Below are positions 53,094-61,675 of a stretch of 64,000 bases of DNA, piece after piece. The DNA comes from Maridesulfovibrio bastinii DSM 16055. GTDB taxonomy: Bacteria > Desulfobacterota > Desulfovibrionia > Desulfovibrionales > Desulfovibrionaceae. Numbering within the stretch: the first letter of the stretch is position 1; every line of letters begins with the position of its first letter. Position numbers and translations under genes: made by a program. Under the pieces are notes generated by a model. The model had not been told where the DNA came from. It saw nothing but the letters and a program-made list of their open reading frames with translations, and ran no database searches. The stretch spans positions 263,524 through 327,523 of the forward strand of contig NZ_KE387014.1 in NCBI RefSeq assembly GCF_000429985.1, given 5' to 3'.

Positions 53094-53858
53094 TTAAATA
53101 GAGCTTGCAAGTTTTTTGCCAATCTGGTCGGCAGTGATGCCTATACCATATACAGTCTGGTCATGTTCCTTTTCTATCTTCCTTGCCAGCTCATCCACTT
53201 TTGCCATGGCTTCATGCCGTGAAAGGAATTTGTGACCGGAGCTTTCACTGCTTTCTTTAGCTGTTACTTCCGAACCGGAATCTTCGGCAGCAGCCTGTGC
53301 TCTGGCTTTAACCATATTCCTAAGAACAGGACCGCCGACACCGAATTCAGAGGAATCAAGTTCTATGCCCGGTTTGGGCAAAGGTATTCCCGGACCGGCT
53401 TCCGCTGCTTCCTTGTGCAAAGGCATTCCTTTGGCAGTCTCTTTAGCGTGGATATCATCAAGTGTTTTTGGCGCGGTGGCATTGCCGGTTCCCGGAAGAG
53501 TTTCTCTACTGGCATCTTCCAGCTTTGTACGCAGCTGCTGATAAAGCATATCCCCAAGACCTATTCCGCCGCCTGAAGCCAGCTTTTCAGAAAAATCCTT
53601 ATCGAACATTGAAAGATACTGATCTTCGTAATTACTTTTCAGGTATCCTGATTTGGAAACGGTCTTACGCATTTCCTTCCAGATTTTGCCCATGAAGATA
53701 GCTTCAAACTTCTTGCAGGCCCCTTTAAGTTTTTCTTCTTTGGTCGAATCGTCAGAAAGACGTCCCTTGAGAGAATCCATCTCTCTTTTAAACTGAACCA
53801 GATCCTTTGCTTCTGCTGTGGACGTTGCAGCTTTCGGGTCAAATCCGCTGATAGTCAT
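53094..53858 (-). CDS. flgJ: Rod-binding protein FlgJ (no muramidase domain)
   Basis: A 254-residue protein with the rod-capping domain (about 40-115: LKGACKKFEAIFMGKIWKEMRKTV, YEDQYLSMFDKDFSEKLASGGGIGLGDMLYQQL). The glucosaminidase domain of enteric FlgJ is missing, as in other delta-type bacteria. Residues 120-254 are a low-complexity linker plus a short conserved-looking tail (LSRHEAMAKVDELARKIEKEH). Peptidoglycan opening would need a separate lytic enzyme. Confidence 0.88.
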   Translation of the reverse strand: MTISGFDPKAATSTAEAKDLVQFKREMDSLKGRLSDDSTKEEKLKGACKKFEAIFMGKIWKEMRKTVSKSGYLKSNYEDQYLSMFDKDFSEKLASGGGIGLGDMLYQQLRTKLEDASRETLPGTGNATAPKTLDDIHAKETAKGMPLHKEAAEAGPGIPLPKPGIELDSSEFGVGGPVLRNMVKARAQAAAEDSGSEVTAKESSESSGHKFLSRHEAMAKVDELARKIEKEHDQTVYGIGITADQIGKKLASSI

Positions 53859-54995
53859 TTAGATAACCTCCAGCTCGGCATGAAGTGCGCCGGCAGCTTT
53901 CATGGTTCTTAATATGGAGATAAGGTCTCTCGGGGTGGCACCAATGGCATTGAGACCGTCAACAAGTTCCTGAAGAGTTGCACCTTCAACCAGCATCAGC
54001 CTGTTGTTATCTTCCTGAATATCCACATCAGTCTGGGGAGTTTCAACTGTTTCGGCTCCTTGAGGTGCAAATGGTCCGGGCTGGCTGACATCAGTACTTT
54101 CAGAGACAACAACCTGAAGGTTGCCATGAGCAACAGCCACTTTGCTGAGTCTTACACTTCGACCAAGAACAATAGTTCCGGTTTTTTCATCAACAACAAC
54201 TTTGGCCTTGTCATCAGGTGAAACTTCAAGATTTTCCAGTGAAGCCATGAGCGGAACAATATTTCCCCTGAACTGGCGTGGAACCTTGAGTTCAACAGTT
54301 GAAGCATCCACAGCATGTGCATAGCCGCCGCCGATGGCACCGTTTACTCTGTTAACAACCTGCATAGCGGTGCCGAAATCAGACATCTCCAGATTAATTG
54401 TAATCTTATTCTGATCATTAAATTTAAATTTCACAGCCCGTTCAACAGATGCTCCGTTAGGAATACGGCCTACAGTTACAAAGTTTTTACTGGCTGTAGC
54501 GGCATCGCCACCGGCGGAATAACCGCCTAAGGTAAGCGAACCCTGTGCAAGAGCATAAATCTGACCATCTATACCTTTAAGAGGAGTCATAAGCAGCACT
54601 CCACCGACAAGGCTGTCAGCATCACCTATGGAAGAAACAGTGACATCAAGTGTTGACCCCGGCTTTGATGAAACAGGCATTTTTGCGGTAACCATTACAG
54701 CTGCGACGTTAGACGGTTTTATAGCCGACCTGTCGACCCGAACCCCCATCTTCTCAAGCATATTGACCATTGAAGTGGTGGTAAAAGCTGAATTGCTTCC
54801 GTCACCGGTTCCGGAAAGACCTACGACCAGACCGTATCCTACCAGTTCGTTAGTACGAACACCGCTGAATGCGGCTATATCCTTCAGTCTTACAGCCTCG
54901 GCCGAAGTCGAGCACAGAACCATAACGAATAGAAACAGCATTGCTGCCGTAAGCCCTGCGGTTCCTTTTTTCGTTTTTGTGCCGGTTGTCATCAT
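53859..54995 (-). CDS. flgI: Flagellar P-ring protein FlgI
   Basis: A 378-residue periplasmic P-ring subunit. A signal peptide (about 1-34, ending STSAEA) is followed by [32 protein letters not shown], the family start. [44 protein letters not shown] and the C-terminal [40 protein letters not shown] are diagnostic. Abuts flgJ without a gap. Confidence 0.97.
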   Translation of the reverse strand: MMTTGTKTKKGTAGLTAAMLFLFVMVLCSTSAEAVRLKDIAAFSGVRTNELVGYGLVVGLSGTGDGSNSAFTTTSMVNMLEKMGVRVDRSAIKPSNVAAVMVTAKMPVSSKPGSTLDVTVSSIGDADSLVGGVLLMTPLKGIDGQIYALAQGSLTLGGYSAGGDAATASKNFVTVGRIPNGASVERAVKFKFNDQNKITINLEMSDFGTAMQVVNRVNGAIGGGYAHAVDASTVELKVPRQFRGNIVPLMASLENLEVSPDDKAKVVVDEKTGTIVLGRSVRLSKVAVAHGNLQVVVSESTDVSQPGPFAPQGAETVETPQTDVDIQEDNNRLMLVEGATLQELVDGLNAIGATPRDLISILRTMKAAGALHAELEVI

Positions 54996-55052
54996 TTCCT
55001 CCGAATTAATTCCATTTAAACACTTAATCTTGAATAGGCCGTAATCTGACTC

Positions 55053-55751
55053 TTAAAACGGCCATACGTTATCCAGAATTCTGGACAGCCATCCAGGACG
55101 CTGCTTGTCGGCAAGAATTCCGCGTCCGTAAACTTCAATCTGGGCATCGGCAAGATAACTTGACTCTACAGTATTGCCGGCCCCGATATCTCTCTGACGC
55201 AGCAGACCTTTAACAACCAGAACCTGTGTTTCATCGTTGATGCGGACCTGCCTTGCTCCCTCAACCTGCATTACGCCTCCGGGAAGAATCCTGACAATTC
55301 TACAGGCGACCGAAGCAGTGAGTGAAGATTCGTTCTTGGTCTCACCGGTACTTTTAAATTTATTGCTCATGGAAGAACCGATCTGGGGATCGTCACCGGA
55401 ATTGTCCTTGGTTCCGAAAACATCAAGAGCTGAAAGAGGGCTGGTGGCAAAACTGCTTACAGTCATACTGGTATCATTCTGTTTTTCAGCCTTTGAATTT
55501 GAAGTATGCTTGCCCTTGGATGTCTCGGTTACGGTTACAACCACAATATCGCCTATGCGCCGGGCACGGTTGTCATCAAACAGAAAATCAGAATTAGAGG
55601 CCGCAAAAAGGGAACCCGGATTATTGACAGGTTCTGCTTCATAAGGTTCTGGAGTAGTCAGCACCGGCATGGGAGTAGGATTCTGCCTAGGCGGAGTACA
55701 CCCTGCGGTCAAAGAAACTGCCGCAATAATTATTAAAAATATTTTTTTCAT
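55053..55751 (-). CDS. flgH: Flagellar L-ring lipoprotein FlgH
   Basis: A 232-residue outer-membrane L-ring subunit. Lipobox LTAGC (Cys18). The family segments DNRARRIGDIVVVTVTE, LTASVACRIVRILPGGVMQVEGARQVRINDETQVLVVKGLLRQRDI and VESSYLADAQIEVYGRGILADKQRPGWLSRILDNVWPF are all present. Confidence 0.97.
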   Translation of the reverse strand: MKKIFLIIIAAVSLTAGCTPPRQNPTPMPVLTTPEPYEAEPVNNPGSLFAASNSDFLFDDNRARRIGDIVVVTVTETSKGKHTSNSKAEKQNDTSMTVSSFATSPLSALDVFGTKDNSGDDPQIGSSMSNKFKSTGETKNESSLTASVACRIVRILPGGVMQVEGARQVRINDETQVLVVKGLLRQRDIGAGNTVESSYLADAQIEVYGRGILADKQRPGWLSRILDNVWPF

Positions 55752-55768
55752 TTCGATCCTCCGGTTGA

Positions 55769-56776
55769 TTACCTGACTCTTACCGTTGAAGCGTTGATAA
55801 CCTTAGCAAGAATTTTAACCTTACTTTGCAAATTGCGTACCGTAACCGTTTCACCGATCCCGCCATCTTCCAGAACTTCGGCAGGAACACTTAAACGGAT
55901 GTTAACACCTCGATATTCAAGAGAAACATTATCCCCTCTGGCGACAACCGGGGAAAGTTCAATAGAGCTTTTCTTGATGGGCTGGCCTGTGCCTATCGGA
56001 CTCTTGACACGCCATGGTCCACCCTTTCCATCCCAGACCTCTGACCCGAGATAAGCGATATTTTTACGCTTCCAGGTAAGGAGATCGGGGGTAATCTCCT
56101 CCAGCCGGTTTATGGGACGGACGGGGCATGGCACGGCCCGCCATAGATTAAGAAAGAAACTTGATGAAATTCGCCTGACAACCCTGCCGTCTATGCTGAC
56201 AACATTAAGCCTTATATTATTACGACCGGGTTCCAGCTTTCCGTTAAGTTCAACGGAGAGCCTGTCTGTGGGATCAGAGAAAAAGATATAATCAGGCAGC
56301 ATAAACTTATCGAGTTCAGTCTGACCGTCGAAAGCAGCCAGATTCGGAGTCAAAAAGTTGACCACTTTACTTCTGATTTCCACCTCCGACAAAATGCGGC
56401 CACCGGTCTGAATACGTATCTGACTTGGAATAATGCATTTCGAAACAAGCTCGCCAAGATAATGATAAAGAACTTTTTTGAGCTTATCCCGGCTGACGGT
56501 AAGGGCACGGCGTCCTTTAGGAGCTGCGTTCCAAAGCTCCACTGCTGAAAGGTCCCGCACTGTTTTAGGAGGAAGGTTTCCGTAGAATTCCGCAATTTCC
56601 CCAAGAGTGACTCTGGGACCGGATGTAACGGCAGCGGATTTGATTTTTATTCTCCAGTCATCTTTTTTATTATCAGCATGGGCCGAGCCGAAAACCAGAG
56701 CCAGAGTTACAACTGCCGCAACAGTAAGTAATAATGGCTTTACCGTCCTTGTAATTATTTCCTGCATATTCATCAT
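55769..56776 (-). CDS. flgA: Flagellar P-ring assembly chaperone FlgA
   Basis: A periplasmic chaperone for FlgI, about 335 residues, longer than enteric FlgA (about 219) because of an N-terminal extension of roughly 120 residues before the core. Signal peptide after the start (TVKPLLLTVAAVVTLALVFGSAHA). The C-terminal SAF-like domain ends with the FlgA pattern PIKKSSIELSPVVARGDNVSLEYRGVNIRLSVPAEVLEDGGIGETVTVRNLQSKVKILAKVINASTVRV. The open frame extends to a TTG at 56827, but an ATG at 56776 (weak GGGA upstream) puts the signal peptide at the N-terminus. Confidence 0.9.
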   Translation of the reverse strand: MMNMQEIITRTVKPLLLTVAAVVTLALVFGSAHADNKKDDWRIKIKSAAVTSGPRVTLGEIAEFYGNLPPKTVRDLSAVELWNAAPKGRRALTVSRDKLKKVLYHYLGELVSKCIIPSQIRIQTGGRILSEVEIRSKVVNFLTPNLAAFDGQTELDKFMLPDYIFFSDPTDRLSVELNGKLEPGRNNIRLNVVSIDGRVVRRISSSFFLNLWRAVPCPVRPINRLEEITPDLLTWKRKNIAYLGSEVWDGKGGPWRVKSPIGTGQPIKKSSIELSPVVARGDNVSLEYRGVNIRLSVPAEVLEDGGIGETVTVRNLQSKVKILAKVINASTVRVR

Positions 56777-56835
56777 TAAAATCCCGTATTGTTCAGACCT
56801 GACAATGTCGTCATGCCGCCTTCTCAATACTCAGG

Positions 56836-57618
56836 CTACCTCTTTACATTAATAGCCGTCTGAAGCATCGAATCGGAAGTTGTCATGGCCTTGGAGTTTG
56901 TTTCATAAGCGCGCTGGCCGACAATGAGTCCAACCATTTCGTCAACAAGCTCAACGTTTGAACCTTCAAGGTAGCCCTGTGAAAGTGTTCCGAACTGATC
57001 ATCACCGGGAACGCCTTCTACTGCTGCACCTGAACCTTCGGTTTCGAGATAAAGGTTTTTACCGATTGCATTGAGTCCCGGGGGGTTGATGAAATCGTAG
57101 ATAGGTACATCAACACCAGCCAGCTCAACACCATTTTTATCAAGGGCCGAAAAACGTCCCTGCTCAGTAATAACAACGCTTGAAGTTTCCGGCGGAACAA
57201 CAAATTCAGGCTGAAGCGGGTACCCTTGGGCGGTAACAAGACGACCGTCACTGTCCAGCTCAAAAGCTCCGGCGCGGGTGTAGGCATCTTCCCCGTTGTA
57301 ATCCACCCGGAAAAAGCCCCTGCCCTCAATGGCGACATCAAGGGTGTTGCCGGTATTCTGAAAAGTTCCCTGAGAAAAGAACTTATGCACAGTCACCGGT
57401 TTGACTCCAAGGCCGACCTGCATACCTGTAGGCAGTCTGTTTCCAGCCTGATTGGTTGCACCGGCAATCTGCATGGTCTGGTACATAAGGTCTTCAAATT
57501 CAGCCCTGCTCTTTTTAAACCCCTGAGTATTAACGTTGGCGAGGTTGTTGGAAAGAACATCAATGTGCGTCTGCTGGGCGACCATTCCGGTAGCGGCAGT
57601 CCAAAGTGAACGCATCAT
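56836..57618 (-). CDS. flgG: Distal flagellar rod protein FlgG
   Basis: A 260-residue distal rod subunit. MMRSLWTAATGMVAQQTHIDVLSNNLANVNTQGFKKSRAEFEDL at the start and GTLSQGYLEGSNVELVDEMVGLIVGQRAYETNSKAMTTSDSMLQTAINV at the end are the rod/hook signatures, with length exactly as in other FlgG. GGGGGA lies before the ATG. Confidence 0.97.
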   Translation of the reverse strand: MMRSLWTAATGMVAQQTHIDVLSNNLANVNTQGFKKSRAEFEDLMYQTMQIAGATNQAGNRLPTGMQVGLGVKPVTVHKFFSQGTFQNTGNTLDVAIEGRGFFRVDYNGEDAYTRAGAFELDSDGRLVTAQGYPLQPEFVVPPETSSVVITEQGRFSALDKNGVELAGVDVPIYDFINPPGLNAIGKNLYLETEGSGAAVEGVPGDDQFGTLSQGYLEGSNVELVDEMVGLIVGQRAYETNSKAMTTSDSMLQTAINVKR

Positions 57619-57654
57619 AACTCTATCCCCCTGTCTTATTAATTAATATTTATT

Positions 57655-58422
57655 CTAAGCCCTTACAGAGCCGACTTTATCAATTACGGTTTTATCCAGA
57701 GTATCGGTTCCGGTGAGCATCTTCTGATACATTTCAAAAGTGCGCTGACTTTCAATCATCGAAACCATCTCAGTCACAATTTCAACATTGGATTTTTCGA
57801 TAAATCCCTGCTTTACAGTTGAGTCCGAAGGGACTTCATTGCCATCAAAGGAAAAAAGATTTTCTCCTTCTTTTTTGAGTCCCTTGGGATCATCAATCTC
57901 AACAATATCGAGCTGGGCCACATTCTGCCCGTCAACCCGGATAACACCGGATTCATCAATGCTGACCTCTCCGCCCGGAGGAATGTTTACAGCTCCTCCG
58001 CCAGCAAGAACCGGATAGCCTTCAGATGTTACCAGTTGGCCATCGGGACTCATTTCAAAACTGCCGTCACGGGTGTAAAAAACATCTGCTCCCTTCTGAA
58101 TTTTAAAGAATCCATCACCGTTTATGGCCAGATCCAGTGGATTTCCTGTACTCTGCAAGGCTCCCTGACTGAGATCCACGACTTCTTCAGACAGCCTCGG
58201 ACGAGCCATAATTTTAGGTTCTGGAAAAAGGTCTTTATCCCTGATGAAAGGCTTGGAATCGACAACATAATCATGGGCAAAACGTAAAAAAGTATCCTGA
58301 AACGCACATGAGTCGCGTTTGTAACCGGTTGTATTAATGTTCGCCAAATTATTGGCGGTGATATCTACTCTGTGTTCATTTGACATTGCACCGAAAAGTG
58401 CGCTGAACATACTGTCACGCAT
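57655..58422 (-). CDS. flgF: Proximal flagellar rod protein FlgF
   Basis: A 255-residue rod subunit. ITANNLANINTTGYKRDSCAFQD at the start and KQGFIEKSNVEIVTEMVSMIESQRTFEMYQKMLTGTDTLDKTVIDKVG at the end identify the FlgF/FlgG family. The start at 58422 is supported by AGGAGG 7 nt upstream and by homology of MRDSMFSALFGAMSNEHRVD; the open frame to 58539 is not needed. First gene of the minus-strand flagellar run. Confidence 0.95.
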   Translation of the reverse strand: MRDSMFSALFGAMSNEHRVDITANNLANINTTGYKRDSCAFQDTFLRFAHDYVVDSKPFIRDKDLFPEPKIMARPRLSEEVVDLSQGALQSTGNPLDLAINGDGFFKIQKGADVFYTRDGSFEMSPDGQLVTSEGYPVLAGGGAVNIPPGGEVSIDESGVIRVDGQNVAQLDIVEIDDPKGLKKEGENLFSFDGNEVPSDSTVKQGFIEKSNVEIVTEMVSMIESQRTFEMYQKMLTGTDTLDKTVIDKVGSVRA

Positions 58423-58585
58423 GGCTTTCCTCCTGAAATGGCTATTTGCCAGCTTTAATCTCGTACAGTTCTTTGCAAGCTGCGGGCCAAAAAAATTTTG
58501 AGGGATAACATTCACAGGTGAAGCTATTTTTAAAATCATTAATTCTTGACTTAGCCCTTAATTAGGGTATTGCGTATTCGTACCC

Positions 58586-58632
58586 AACATTTCCCCGAGG
58601 TTTACCGCCCCCTCCGTCTTGAACATTTCCCC
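58586..58632. repeat. Pair of 11-bp direct repeats upstream of flgF
   Basis: AACATTTCCCC occurs at 58586-58596 and 58622-58632, 36 bp apart, in the 260-bp region before flgF. Just downstream on the minus strand a TTGG-N11-CGC stretch keeps the GG-N10-GC spacing of sigma-54 promoters but fits the rest of the consensus poorly. These could be activator sites for the flagellar operon. Confidence 0.4.
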
Positions 58633-58683
58633 AAATATTCAAGATATCCCGGTTGCCTTGGGGATCTCTTTTAGGCACAAAAA

Positions 58684-58710
58684 AAGGCCTCCGAAAAATT
58701 CGGAGACCTT
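58684..58710 (-). terminator. Intrinsic terminator of the small 90-residue gene
   Basis: Stem AAGG-C-CTCCGAA / TTCGGAG-A-CCTT with one mismatch and a 3-nt loop. On the minus strand it is followed by seven T. It lies about 100 bp past the stop of the small gene and before the flgF promoter region. Confidence 0.85.
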
Positions 58711-58808
58711 AAATAGTGCTTAATTATTTTATAAAAACGAGGTGCTTAAATTAATAAGCCAACCTCAAATGAGTCTAAGTTTTTTTACAGAATCCCTATA
58801 TATTAATG

Positions 58809-59081
58809 TTATCCCACAAGATGAACAATAACACCTGTTACTGACTCCGGGATAATTCCCTGAGTGGCATCAGTATCAAAAGTAGCCTTTGTCGCATCCA
58901 GCACTTCAAACGGTCCGGTAGCGGGATCACTGAAAAAGCCCTGCGTAGCAGGAAGAATGTAAACTTCACCGGGAGCACCGGTCTCAGTATGCCCCGAATC
59001 TCCGGCACTGAAATAACCGGGATCATGAGCTGTTATATGTCCGGCCGGTCCGGCAACGATGTTATCAGTCATTATGGGCAT
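58809..59081 (-). CDS. Small acidic protein of unknown function (90 residues)
   Basis: Open frame with AAAAGGAAA before the ATG and a clear terminator downstream, so it is probably a real, singly transcribed gene. The product is rich in Gly, Ala, Thr, Pro and Asp, has only one Lys and no Cys or Trp, and shows loose repeats of short blocks (GPAGHITAHDPGYFSAGDSGHTETGAPG). No signal peptide and no family recognised. Confidence 0.6.
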   Translation of the reverse strand: MPIMTDNIVAGPAGHITAHDPGYFSAGDSGHTETGAPGEVYILPATQGFFSDPATGPFEVLDATKATFDTDATQGIIPESVTGVIVHLVG

Positions 59082-59285
59082 AACTGTTTCCTTTTTAAAA
59101 ATGTGATGCTATAACCATTTTCATTAATAATAAGTTAACACAGGTTCAGTGCAAGTCAAGAGAACTTGAAACTAAGGACTCACTCCACCTGTATTTTATG
59201 CAGCAAGCCTCTTAAATATAAGATTAACATCAATTTTAAGGCGCTATGGTGTTAGAGAGAGTCAAACCAGTTTTTGTTAATTGGC

Positions 59286-59314
59286 TTGACATTGGGCGGT
59301 GATGTGCCTACGTT
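59286..59314 (+). promoter_or_regulatory. Candidate sigma-70 promoter of the rimP operon leader
   Basis: Perfect -35 TTGACA (59286-59291), 17-bp spacer, then TACGTT (3 of 6 matches to TATAAT). A start near 59321 would produce a leader of about 180 nt before rimP. Confidence 0.4.
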
Positions 59315-59320
59315 GCTGTC

Positions 59321-59466
59321 CTCGGTGCGGGTGCAACTCAGCTTCAGTGAAGTTCAGAAACCCTTTTATTACGGGCCTGCCCCGTCATCCGCATCAGGCC
59401 TCAAATTGTGACCTTATGTGGGGTTGTCTGATGCTGAGGTGGGCCTTTTCGGTCCACTTTTTTTTA
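59321..59466 (+). ncRNA. Structured leader (possible attenuator) upstream of rimP-nusA-infB
   Basis: The region folds in mutually exclusive ways. Segment 59428-59441 (CTGATGCTGAGGTG) can pair either with 59334-59347 (CAACTCAGCTTCAG, 12 of 14 pairs) or, through CTGATGC, with GCATCAG at 59391-59397. Its GAGGTG end is also the left arm of the final terminator hairpin. A smaller hairpin ACGGG/CCCGT lies in between. This is the layout expected of a transcription attenuator, or of a small RNA ending at the terminator. It matches no riboswitch that I recognise. Confidence 0.45.
59437..59466 (+). terminator. Intrinsic terminator 34 bp before rimP
   Basis: Stem AGGTGGGCC / GGTCCACTT (G-U pairs included) with a 5-nt loop, followed by a run of eight T and further T-rich sequence. 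It precedes an operon that must be expressed, so it is either the end of a small RNA or a regulated attenuator. Confidence 0.8.
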
Positions 59467-59499
59467 TTTTATTCAACTTTTTATTTGGCGGAGACGATT

Positions 59500-59970
59500 T
59501 TGGATCAAGGCGGACTTGAAAAAACAATTACTGATATGATCAAACCGGAAATCGAGGCTATGGGTCTCAATTTATGGGGTGTGGAAATCACATCTGCCAA
59601 CCGCCCGGTAGTCCGTATCTTTCTTGACTCCGATCAGGGCGTAGACATTGACAAATGTGCTGAAGTCAGCCGCCACCTGAGTCTGATGTTCGAAGTCGAG
59701 GATATTATGGATTTTGCCTATATCCTTGAAGTGTCTTCACCAGGACTTGAACGCCGCTTTTTCACTCCACAGCAGATGGAGCCGTACACCGGCAGAAAAG
59801 TAGAGATTACAATGGGCATTTCCCGCGATGGCCGGAAACGTTTCAAAGGTACACTCGAAAAAACCGGAGACAGCACACTCACACTCAGGCTTGCCGATCA
59901 GGATGAAACTGTCGAGCTTGAATATGAAGACATCAAAAAAGCCAAACTCGTTCACGAGTTTAAAAAATAA
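59500..59970 (+). CDS. rimP: Ribosome maturation factor RimP
   Basis: A 156-residue 30S-subunit maturation factor. VEITSANRPVVRIFLDSDQGVDIDKCAEVSRHLSLMFEVEDIMDFAYILEVSSPGLERRF is the core signature and a C-terminal SH3-like domain follows. The start is a TTG at 59500 with GGAG 6 nt upstream. The open frame runs back to an ATG at 59299, but that part translates the structured leader and is not protein-like. First gene of rimP-nusA-ylxR-infB. Confidence 0.93.
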   Translation: MDQGGLEKTITDMIKPEIEAMGLNLWGVEITSANRPVVRIFLDSDQGVDIDKCAEVSRHLSLMFEVEDIMDFAYILEVSSPGLERRFFTPQQMEPYTGRKVEITMGISRDGRKRFKGTLEKTGDSTLTLRLADQDETVELEYEDIKKAKLVHEFKK

Positions 59971-60039
59971 TAACACAAGCACTTATTTTGCTTTTTCGCC
60001 ACTCTGCAAACTGTAGCAGGTGCCGGAATGGAGGATCAA

Positions 60040-61416
60040 ATGGGTTCTGAATTAAAAAAAGCTATCGACCAAATCAGCAAGGACAGAGGTATCGACAGAG
60101 GAGTTCTCATCGACACCCTTGAGGAAGCTGTACGCTCTTCAGTAGCCCGTAAATACAGCGATGCCATGGATATCGAAGTCACCTTCAATGAAGATGCCGG
60201 AGAAATCGAAGTATACCAGTTCAAAGTTGTAGTTGATGAAGTTGAAGATGAAATAAGCGAAATTACGCTGGAAGAAGCTCAGGCACATGATCCCAATATC
60301 CGCATCGATGACGAAATGGGATTCAAGCTCAAGGTTGAAGATCTTGGACGCATAGCAGCACAGTCTGCAAAACAGGTCATCATCCAGCGCATGCGTGACG
60401 CTGAACAGCAGATTATATTTAATGAATATAAAGACCGTAAAGGCGAAATCGTCAGCGGTATTATTCAAAGAAGAGACCGTTCCGGATGGATTATCAACCT
60501 CGGCCGTACTGAAGCAGTGCTGCCCAAGGGTGAACAGATTCCCCGTGAACGCTACAAACGCGGTGACAGGGTTCAGGCTCTGGTAATTGATGTCCAGAAG
60601 GAAGCAAGAGGACCGCAGATCACCGTTTCCCGCTCACATCCTGATTATATGGCCAGTCTCTTTAAAAGAGAAGTTCCTGAAGTTGATGATGGAACAGTCA
60701 AAATTATGGGTGTTTCCCGTGATCCGGGTCTGCGCGCCAAAGTTGCTGTCAACTCCATCGACCGTGATGTCGATCCGGTTGGAGCCTGTGTCGGAATCAG
60801 AGGCTCACGCATCCAGAACATTGTTCAGGAAATGCGCGGAGAAAGGATTGATATAGTTGTCTGGAGTCAGGATATAGCTGTTTATGCCCAGAACGCTCTC
60901 TCACCTGCTGTAATATCCCGTATTATGGTTGATGAAGAAGAAAAAATTCTGGAAGTAATTGTACCTGACGACCAGCTGACAGTGGCTATCGGACGTAAAG
61001 GACAGAACGTCAAACTGGCATCACGTCTGCTTGGCTGGAAAATAGATGTCTTTACCCAGAGCCGCTACGGAGAAATAAACTCCATCGGCAAAGGTATGGA
61101 CCAGCTGGCAAGTGTTGCCGAAATTCCGCTTGAAAATTTCATATCCGCAGGATTTGAGTCCGCATCTCAACTTGCCGGAGCTAGCGAAGAAGAACTGCTG
61201 GCTGTTTCAGGAATGACTTCATCCAAAATCATGGATATCAAGGCCGCAGCCAATCTGCTCGGCGTAGAATCCTTTGAGGAAAAGACTGAAGAATCTGAAA
61301 GCGGACAGGGTGAAGTAGAAGAAGCCACAGTAGAGACTGAAGAGGAAACTCAGCTCGTAGAAGAAAGTCCCGAAGCTTCTGAAACTGAAGAACCTGAAAC
61401 AGAAGATAAAGAATAA
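60040..61416 (+). CDS. nusA: Transcription termination/antitermination factor NusA
   Basis: A 458-residue RNA-polymerase-associated factor. N-terminal polymerase-binding domain (1-125), S1 domain (about 135-200, GEIVSGIIQRRDRSGWIINLGRTEAVLP), two KH domains with GVRGSRIQNI-type (CVGIRGSRIQNIVQEMRGERIDIV) and IGRKGQNVKLASRLLGWKIDV motifs, a helix-hairpin-helix stretch (about 365-410) and an acidic tail of roughly 45 residues. ATG at 60040 is chosen over 60028 because GGAGG lies 5 nt before it. Confidence 0.96.
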   Translation: MGSELKKAIDQISKDRGIDRGVLIDTLEEAVRSSVARKYSDAMDIEVTFNEDAGEIEVYQFKVVVDEVEDEISEITLEEAQAHDPNIRIDDEMGFKLKVEDLGRIAAQSAKQVIIQRMRDAEQQIIFNEYKDRKGEIVSGIIQRRDRSGWIINLGRTEAVLPKGEQIPRERYKRGDRVQALVIDVQKEARGPQITVSRSHPDYMASLFKREVPEVDDGTVKIMGVSRDPGLRAKVAVNSIDRDVDPVGACVGIRGSRIQNIVQEMRGERIDIVVWSQDIAVYAQNALSPAVISRIMVDEEEKILEVIVPDDQLTVAIGRKGQNVKLASRLLGWKIDVFTQSRYGEINSIGKGMDQLASVAEIPLENFISAGFESASQLAGASEEELLAVSGMTSSKIMDIKAAANLLGVESFEEKTEESESGQGEVEEATVETEEETQLVEESPEASETEEPETEDKE

Positions 61417-61432
61417 ATTAAAGGAATGACTT

Positions 61433-61672
61433 TTGACCGGATTGGACAGTCGAATTAAGCACGAACCGGAAAGGATGTGCGTCATCTGCCGGGAAAAATT
61501 CAAAAAACACGACCTGTCCAGGTTTGTTCTTGCCGAGGGGGCTTGCGGGAACGAACTTGTTCCGGATGACAATTTTACAATGCAGGGCCGAGGCTACTAC
61601 GTCTGCGGCAACACCCGGTGCACGGAAAGATTTAAGAATTTCCGGCCCCGGAGGAAGAAATCCAGGGGGTAA
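61433..61672 (+). CDS. ylxR: YlxR-family RNA-binding protein (DUF448)
   Basis: A 79-residue protein of the YlxR family, always found between nusA and infB. ERMCVICREKF, RFVLAE and GRGYYVCGNTRCTERF are the conserved segments. TTG start with AAGGA 7 nt upstream; the ATG at 61426 is out of frame. Known work links YlxR to RNase P modulation in some bacteria; its role here is not deducible from sequence. Confidence 0.92.
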   Translation: MTGLDSRIKHEPERMCVICREKFKKHDLSRFVLAEGACGNELVPDDNFTMQGRGYYVCGNTRCTERFKNFRPRRKKSRG

Positions 61673-61675
61673 TAC

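Noticed and set aside
59321-59466. Signal recognition particle RNA or 6S RNA at the rimP leader
   Set aside because: The GGAAGCAG-type SRP core is missing, and the long 6S closing stem with central bubble could not be built; left as an unassigned structured leader.
59299-59499. N-terminal extension of RimP from ATG 59299
   Set aside because: This part translates the structured leader and terminator; RimP similarity begins at the TTG at 59500, which has a good ribosome site.
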